Assembly: GCA_003952965.2 (NCBI GenBank)
Contig: CM025856.1
Location: 21,917,351-21,981,350 of the forward strand
Length of the DNA: 64,000 bases
Origin: Morella rubra
Taxonomy: Eukaryota; Streptophyta; Magnoliopsida; Fagales; Myricaceae
Direction of reading: 5' to 3'
Position numbers and translations under genes: made by a program. This document shows positions 59,812-64,000 of the stretch, one piece after another (position 1 is the stretch's first letter; the number at the start of each line of letters is the position of its first letter). Under the pieces are notes generated by a model that saw only the letters and a list, made by a program, of their open reading frames with translations, searched no databases and had not been told where the DNA came from.

Positions 59812-62517
59812 TTTGGAATAGAAAGAAAGCACAGGGTTGGGGGGAGATGGACTAAAGCTGTCTTGTGCAAATGGTGGGTCCCGATCGAGATGGTTATAAT
59901 TTTGGCTTCACAGGATTACCCCCCTCCTATCCATAAATGAAAATTCTTTCCTACCACCAAAGCAAAGGTTGGAAATTCCCACAAAAAGAGAGAACCTTAT
60001 ACCCATAGCTTAACGAGGCTACATGCTAGCAATCATTCTCCTGATCTCATCCCATGTCAGTACCCCCCACTACCTCCTCTTTATATCAAAAAATATATTT
60101 TTTTTTTGAGTAACCTTCGAACAGACTTGACTCAATTGACATGCATAGGTTGAATTTTAGACGTATTTCGGAGAGCTAGCATAAATCAATAATCTTCATT
60201 ATTCTCATTTAATAAGATCTTATATAAACTCGTAGGAAATTGAATCTGAAATCATGGAAGTTTTATATTTGCTCTAAACATTGACGTAACAAGTTTTTTA
60301 TAAAAAAAATATTTAAACTCCATATCAACCACAGCTCCATAATGCATGTGTGACCCTACACACACACACATATATGTTGGCTTAAATAAATCAATCTCAA
60401 ATTCGTTCTTGATCGCGTATGGATACGAAGATCATAATGTGGCTGGTCAATATCCAGTTTGGAGTATATTATTGATGCCTCATGGATAAAAGTAGTGTCG
60501 ACGCGGCTTTTCACATCGCATGGCATGCACATTTTCTACAGAAAGGTGTACAAGCATGTGGGTGCAACTGAGAAGACATTACAATACAACTATGATGTTC
60601 CCCCCCATATCACGATGTTTGGCTCTGCAACACGTCTTCTAACATTTAATATATCCTGCGAGATCTTGCATACTTAATATGTGTTATTTATGCGTCATCC
60701 TGTAAAGAATACATCTGGGCCTTGCAATGTGGACTAGAATAACGAATATTGCTGCCATTCCTGTTTTTCAAGTTACTTTTGGGAGAGATTAGTAAATAGA
60801 ATATCAATCGGGCAAAACTTGGTCGACTAATATTCAGTCAATGAGTTATGTATTGAAATATTAATATATATGTAAGCCTGTAATTCTACCCCCCGCCCAC
60901 CCGCAGAATTCAGAAATAGACCCACTGGATAAAGTTAAAAAGTCCAACATGCTCGAATTAATAAACCCCCACCTAAAGATACGATCTATACAGGTCATGC
61001 CAGTAGTTGTCTAGTCTAAAGACCCAATTCCCATGAGCGGATGCTATCATAATTCTAGCTGGCAAATTGGATCGTTTCCTTTTGCACCCGTCGCCACCGA
61101 AATAGCTTCCAATTCGTAATTTCCTCTTATTCTTTGCCCTTTACAATTCAGCCGTTGAATACACCAGCGTAAGAACCTTTGGTCGAAATGACATCTAAAC
61201 CACTCATTTCAATAAAACCAATGACACGTAACCAAACCGCAGTCGGCAGTCCACCTATTTTCTGGCCAAAATCCAGAGAAAAAATAAATAAAAAAGAAAA
61301 CAGGGAATTGGGAAGTCAATTACGTGAACCATCATTATTAATTGTTGAGAGGAACTTGAATTAAGCACTTATAATTCAAGACAAAATTCTTAATTTAAGT
61401 GTCGCAATCTATATAGTCATTGTGCTTAAATATCCGAAAATTTAGTATTAATAAGTGATCAGTGATTGACGTTGACGTGCTTGAATTATCCAATCCCACT
61501 CTTGATAAAATATTAATTTGATATGAAAATTAATTATAATTATCAGCAAAGGACGACTTTGGGTCAGTGGGTTCTTCAAAACTACATACATTGGCAAATT
61601 ATGGAAGCCAAGAAAGCCAGGATAGGAATTAATGGAGGCCAGCATGAGGACGCATGCAGCTCACACAAGTGTCAGCAAAACACTAAATAAATCGTAGTTG
61701 GTGGATGAAAATTGTCGACTCCGAGTCTCTCCAATGCAACACTAGAGAACTTGATTACGAAACGACCTAATTTTTTTTTTTGACGCACACATTTCGTCGA
61801 GTAGTGGTTAGTAAACCTCATTCAAATCGAGGTTGTTGGCTGGTTTTTTTCAGAACAAGCACCTTTGTAGCTGTCTAATCTAGCTTTGCATGTTTTCTTA
61901 TCCGGAGCAGAGGGAGCTGTCACGTCTGGCTACAGACGGCCAATTCAAGCCTGAACAAGGTTTAATTGTAAAGTTAACGTCAATACAATACAATTATAGT
62001 ATAGGGGATCGATACGTAGAATATCCCTCTTATCCTGTTATCTATAATTTCTTTGATATTTTAAAAAAACGAAAAAAAAATACATGAATAATATATAAGG
62101 GAATAACATTTTCCCAGTAACATATGTGGAATAAGTTAAATAACGTCCGGAGTCATGAAAGAAAAAGGAAAAAAAAAAAGCTTATTTATTAATGCACTGG
62201 TACGTGTTAGACCCGATATATTTAATTTATGCCAGAGATAAATCTCAACTCTCAAGTCAATAATAATCGCATAAATACAATACATATGTCTGGTTATAAT
62301 AATGTTTCTGTCCGTAATTAACGAAAACTGTATATAGACGTAGAACTTTGAAGCTTAGAAGTGGATACAGGGTATGTTTGTTAAATTTAAATTATCTTAG
62401 CTAAGATTTAATGTTTAGCTTAGGAGTTAGGTGCCCCTTCGTGCACCAATTTATTGTGATTTGGATCAAGATAACGTTATTAACGTCGAAAGAGAGAGTT
62501 TGAATTATATAGAAGAA
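59812..62517. other. Intergenic DNA without a supported gene
   Basis: AT-rich, with a short CACACA/ATATAT tract near 60358-60375. Only short frames are present. No gene, tRNA or delimited repeat was seen. Confidence 0.4.
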
Positions 62518-62520
62518 TTA

Positions 62521-62700
62521 GGGGTGTTTGTTTGTCAAAATTTTGAGAAATTTTTTTGAAATTTTGAGAATTTTTACTTTAGTGAGATTCATTAGAGTTT
62601 GTGAAAGGTAAAATGTGTATGTGTAAAAGTTAAAAATTTGAATATATTTATTTTGTTGAAAATTTTCATGTCTCAAAATTTTAGGAAAACAAACGTCACT
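62521..62700. mobile_element. Tourist-like (PIF/Harbinger) MITE, 180 bp
   Basis: Left end GGGGTGTTTGTTTGTC then AAAATTTTGAGAA; complement of the right end AGTGACGTTTGTTTTCC then TAAAATTTTGAGAC. TTA on both sides (62518-62520 and 62701-62703) is the expected three-base duplication. Confidence 0.7.
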
Positions 62701-62703
62701 TTA

Positions 62704-64000
62704 GTTTCATGAGCTCGACGGAGAAAGAACCTTTGCAATGTTGGACCCATTATACTGTAGTATAATGAAGTATCATATTCTTCTCTCTCTTTTTTTTTTT
62801 TTTTTTTTTTTCCGAACAAATATTTTGTTGGCATAATATTCGAAAAAAATAGATCAAACCCACGAACTGTTTCATGATTGGACAAGGTTAGGTACTTTGG
62901 ATAAAGATTAGTATCTCTAACTCTATGTATCTCGCCTAGATGAGTGTTGGAAAGGACAGGCCTTAGTTTATTCGGTTAAAAAAATTGTGATCAAGACTAC
63001 AATGATTGTATTTGATAATTATTTGAAAAAAAAAAACAAATGGTTTGGGGAATGTTAATAGATCCTAATCCACTAAAAAAAACTCGTTTTCTTATTGAAA
63101 AGAGACTTGGAAGATGGCCCATAAAAGGTGTAATAAAAATTATTTTTTTGGGCCCTTTTTTTTTTTAAAAAAAAAAAAGAACTGCACAACATAATACATT
63201 TGCTTGTATTCTCGTGACAAATTACAGAAGGTTCTCCCGCTGTCTCTCATCATGTCTAGGACTTATCCGGCATTCGAAGCATTGTCAAGTTCACACTTGT
63301 CTATGTGAAAAATATCAATGTGTTTTACTTGCGTAATTAATTTATGATGTGCTTTTGTTCTGTCTTATGCGGTGGGGGTTAAAATAACTTGTGTCTCGAT
63401 TGTAATTTGTCGTCATTTATAGCCATAGGTTCTCTCTTCTCCCTGCCGACGCTGTCCGTATCGAAAATTAAGGCCAAAGCATCCTGGTTTTACAAAACGT
63501 GGTTGCTTTCTGCCGACACGTGTCGTTGAAGCTCTCAGGGTGTGGGGACAGCTGGTCCCCATCTCATGAAAAGCCTACTTAACACTTATACGTGTGGTGC
63601 GCGGGGACCATGCGTCTTCATTTCGACATCATTGGATGCCGTTTCCCGCTCCCCCTTACTGCTCCACTAGGCAGTCGGAGGGTACGTTCTTTTATACGCC
63701 TTATCTTGGACGCGCTTCAACGTGTGTGGTGGCCCACTCGCTCCATTATTTTTGACTTTTTTTTTTCTAAATTAAATCACAGATAAATGACATTAATACG
63801 GTTAACTCCTCGCTCTTAATCCTTCTATACCTTTTTATTGGCGTGAATTAAGCAATTAACAAAGTTGTCGGTATATGTGGGCACCAATAATCAATTGTGA
63901 GTTCGTAGTCTATGAATGCCATCATTAAATGGAATCAAGACATTGGAGGATGTCAATTTCCAAGATCATGTACCAGACTTGCCCGATATCAGAAGCCTCC
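62704..64000. other. Intergenic DNA to the right edge
   Basis: A CT tract and T run at about 62783-62811, a T/A tract at about 63158-63178, and a GACACGTGTCG palindrome near 63516-63526 (G-box/ABRE core). The last 500 bp is more GC-rich and could be the upstream region of a gene beyond the edge. No coding region is supported. Confidence 0.35.

Noticed and set aside
61796-61850. Possible SINE or tRNA-like block (TAGTGGTTAGTAAAC)
   Set aside because: The B-box match is poor, and there is no tail or target duplication.
1-64000. CRISPR arrays, operons, bacterial-type elements
   Set aside because: Spliced genes and plant families show this is plant nuclear DNA; no regularly spaced repeats of the CRISPR type were seen.

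Overview
This is a window of nuclear DNA from a flowering plant, almost certainly a eudicot. The protein-coding genes have plant-only families (auxin response factor, SAUR, plant type-II membrane methyltransferase), GT-AG introns, and AT-rich intergenic DNA loaded with hAT relics, MITEs, a solo LTR, microsatellites and long homopolymers. A woody perennial would fit the repeat style, but that is only a guess; I cannot name the species.

Layout: (1) 1-5.4 kb: a divergent pair. The first coding exon of a TLD-domain protein gene runs off the left edge (minus), and a complete three-exon gene for the 53-residue mitochondrial ATP synthase e-type subunit runs right; its 3.8-kb second intron holds a hAT element with a perfect 8-bp target duplication and a 136-bp tandem duplication that copied the element's end. 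(2) 6.2-7.7 kb: a 1.44-kb Ac-like non-autonomous hAT. (3) 8.2-12.6 kb: a DEAH5/Prp22-type spliceosomal helicase gene in two exons, disrupted in this sequence by a one-base indel in a T run. (4) 17.6-18.8 kb: an intronless membrane-anchored SAM methyltransferase-fold gene. (5) 21.4-27.8 kb (minus): a complete 14-exon ARF5/MONOPTEROS gene, 936 residues, every exon junction in phase. (6) 29.6-31.1 kb: a third hAT relic. (7) 36.3-38.8 kb: a complete six-exon gene for the RNA polymerase I subunit RPA43. (8) 38.9-50 kb: gene-poor, with a nested set (hAT relic, MITE inside it, solo LTR inside it). (9) 50.3-50.8 kb: an intronless SAUR37/38-type gene. (10) 50.8-64 kb: gene-poor, with a second Ac-like hAT at 53.1-53.9 kb, a 306-bp tandem duplication and a Tourist-like MITE.

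The genes do not form a pathway. They are housekeeping functions (mitochondrial ATP synthesis, spliceosome release, rRNA transcription) next to auxin-response genes. RPA43 and the ATP synthase gene carry promoter motifs (site II TGGGCY; telo-box in RPA43) known for such growth-linked genes. ARF5 has two introns whose retention leaves an open frame into a nearby stop, predicting truncated forms without PB1, and a tiny upstream ORF whose stop overlaps the main start.

I found no evidence of a wholly new gene system. The strongest observations are the ARF5 leader and intron architecture, the helicase frameshift, and the well-delimited transposon structures. All exon boundaries were worked out by hand from splice sites, reading phase and remembered family sequences; no search was run.
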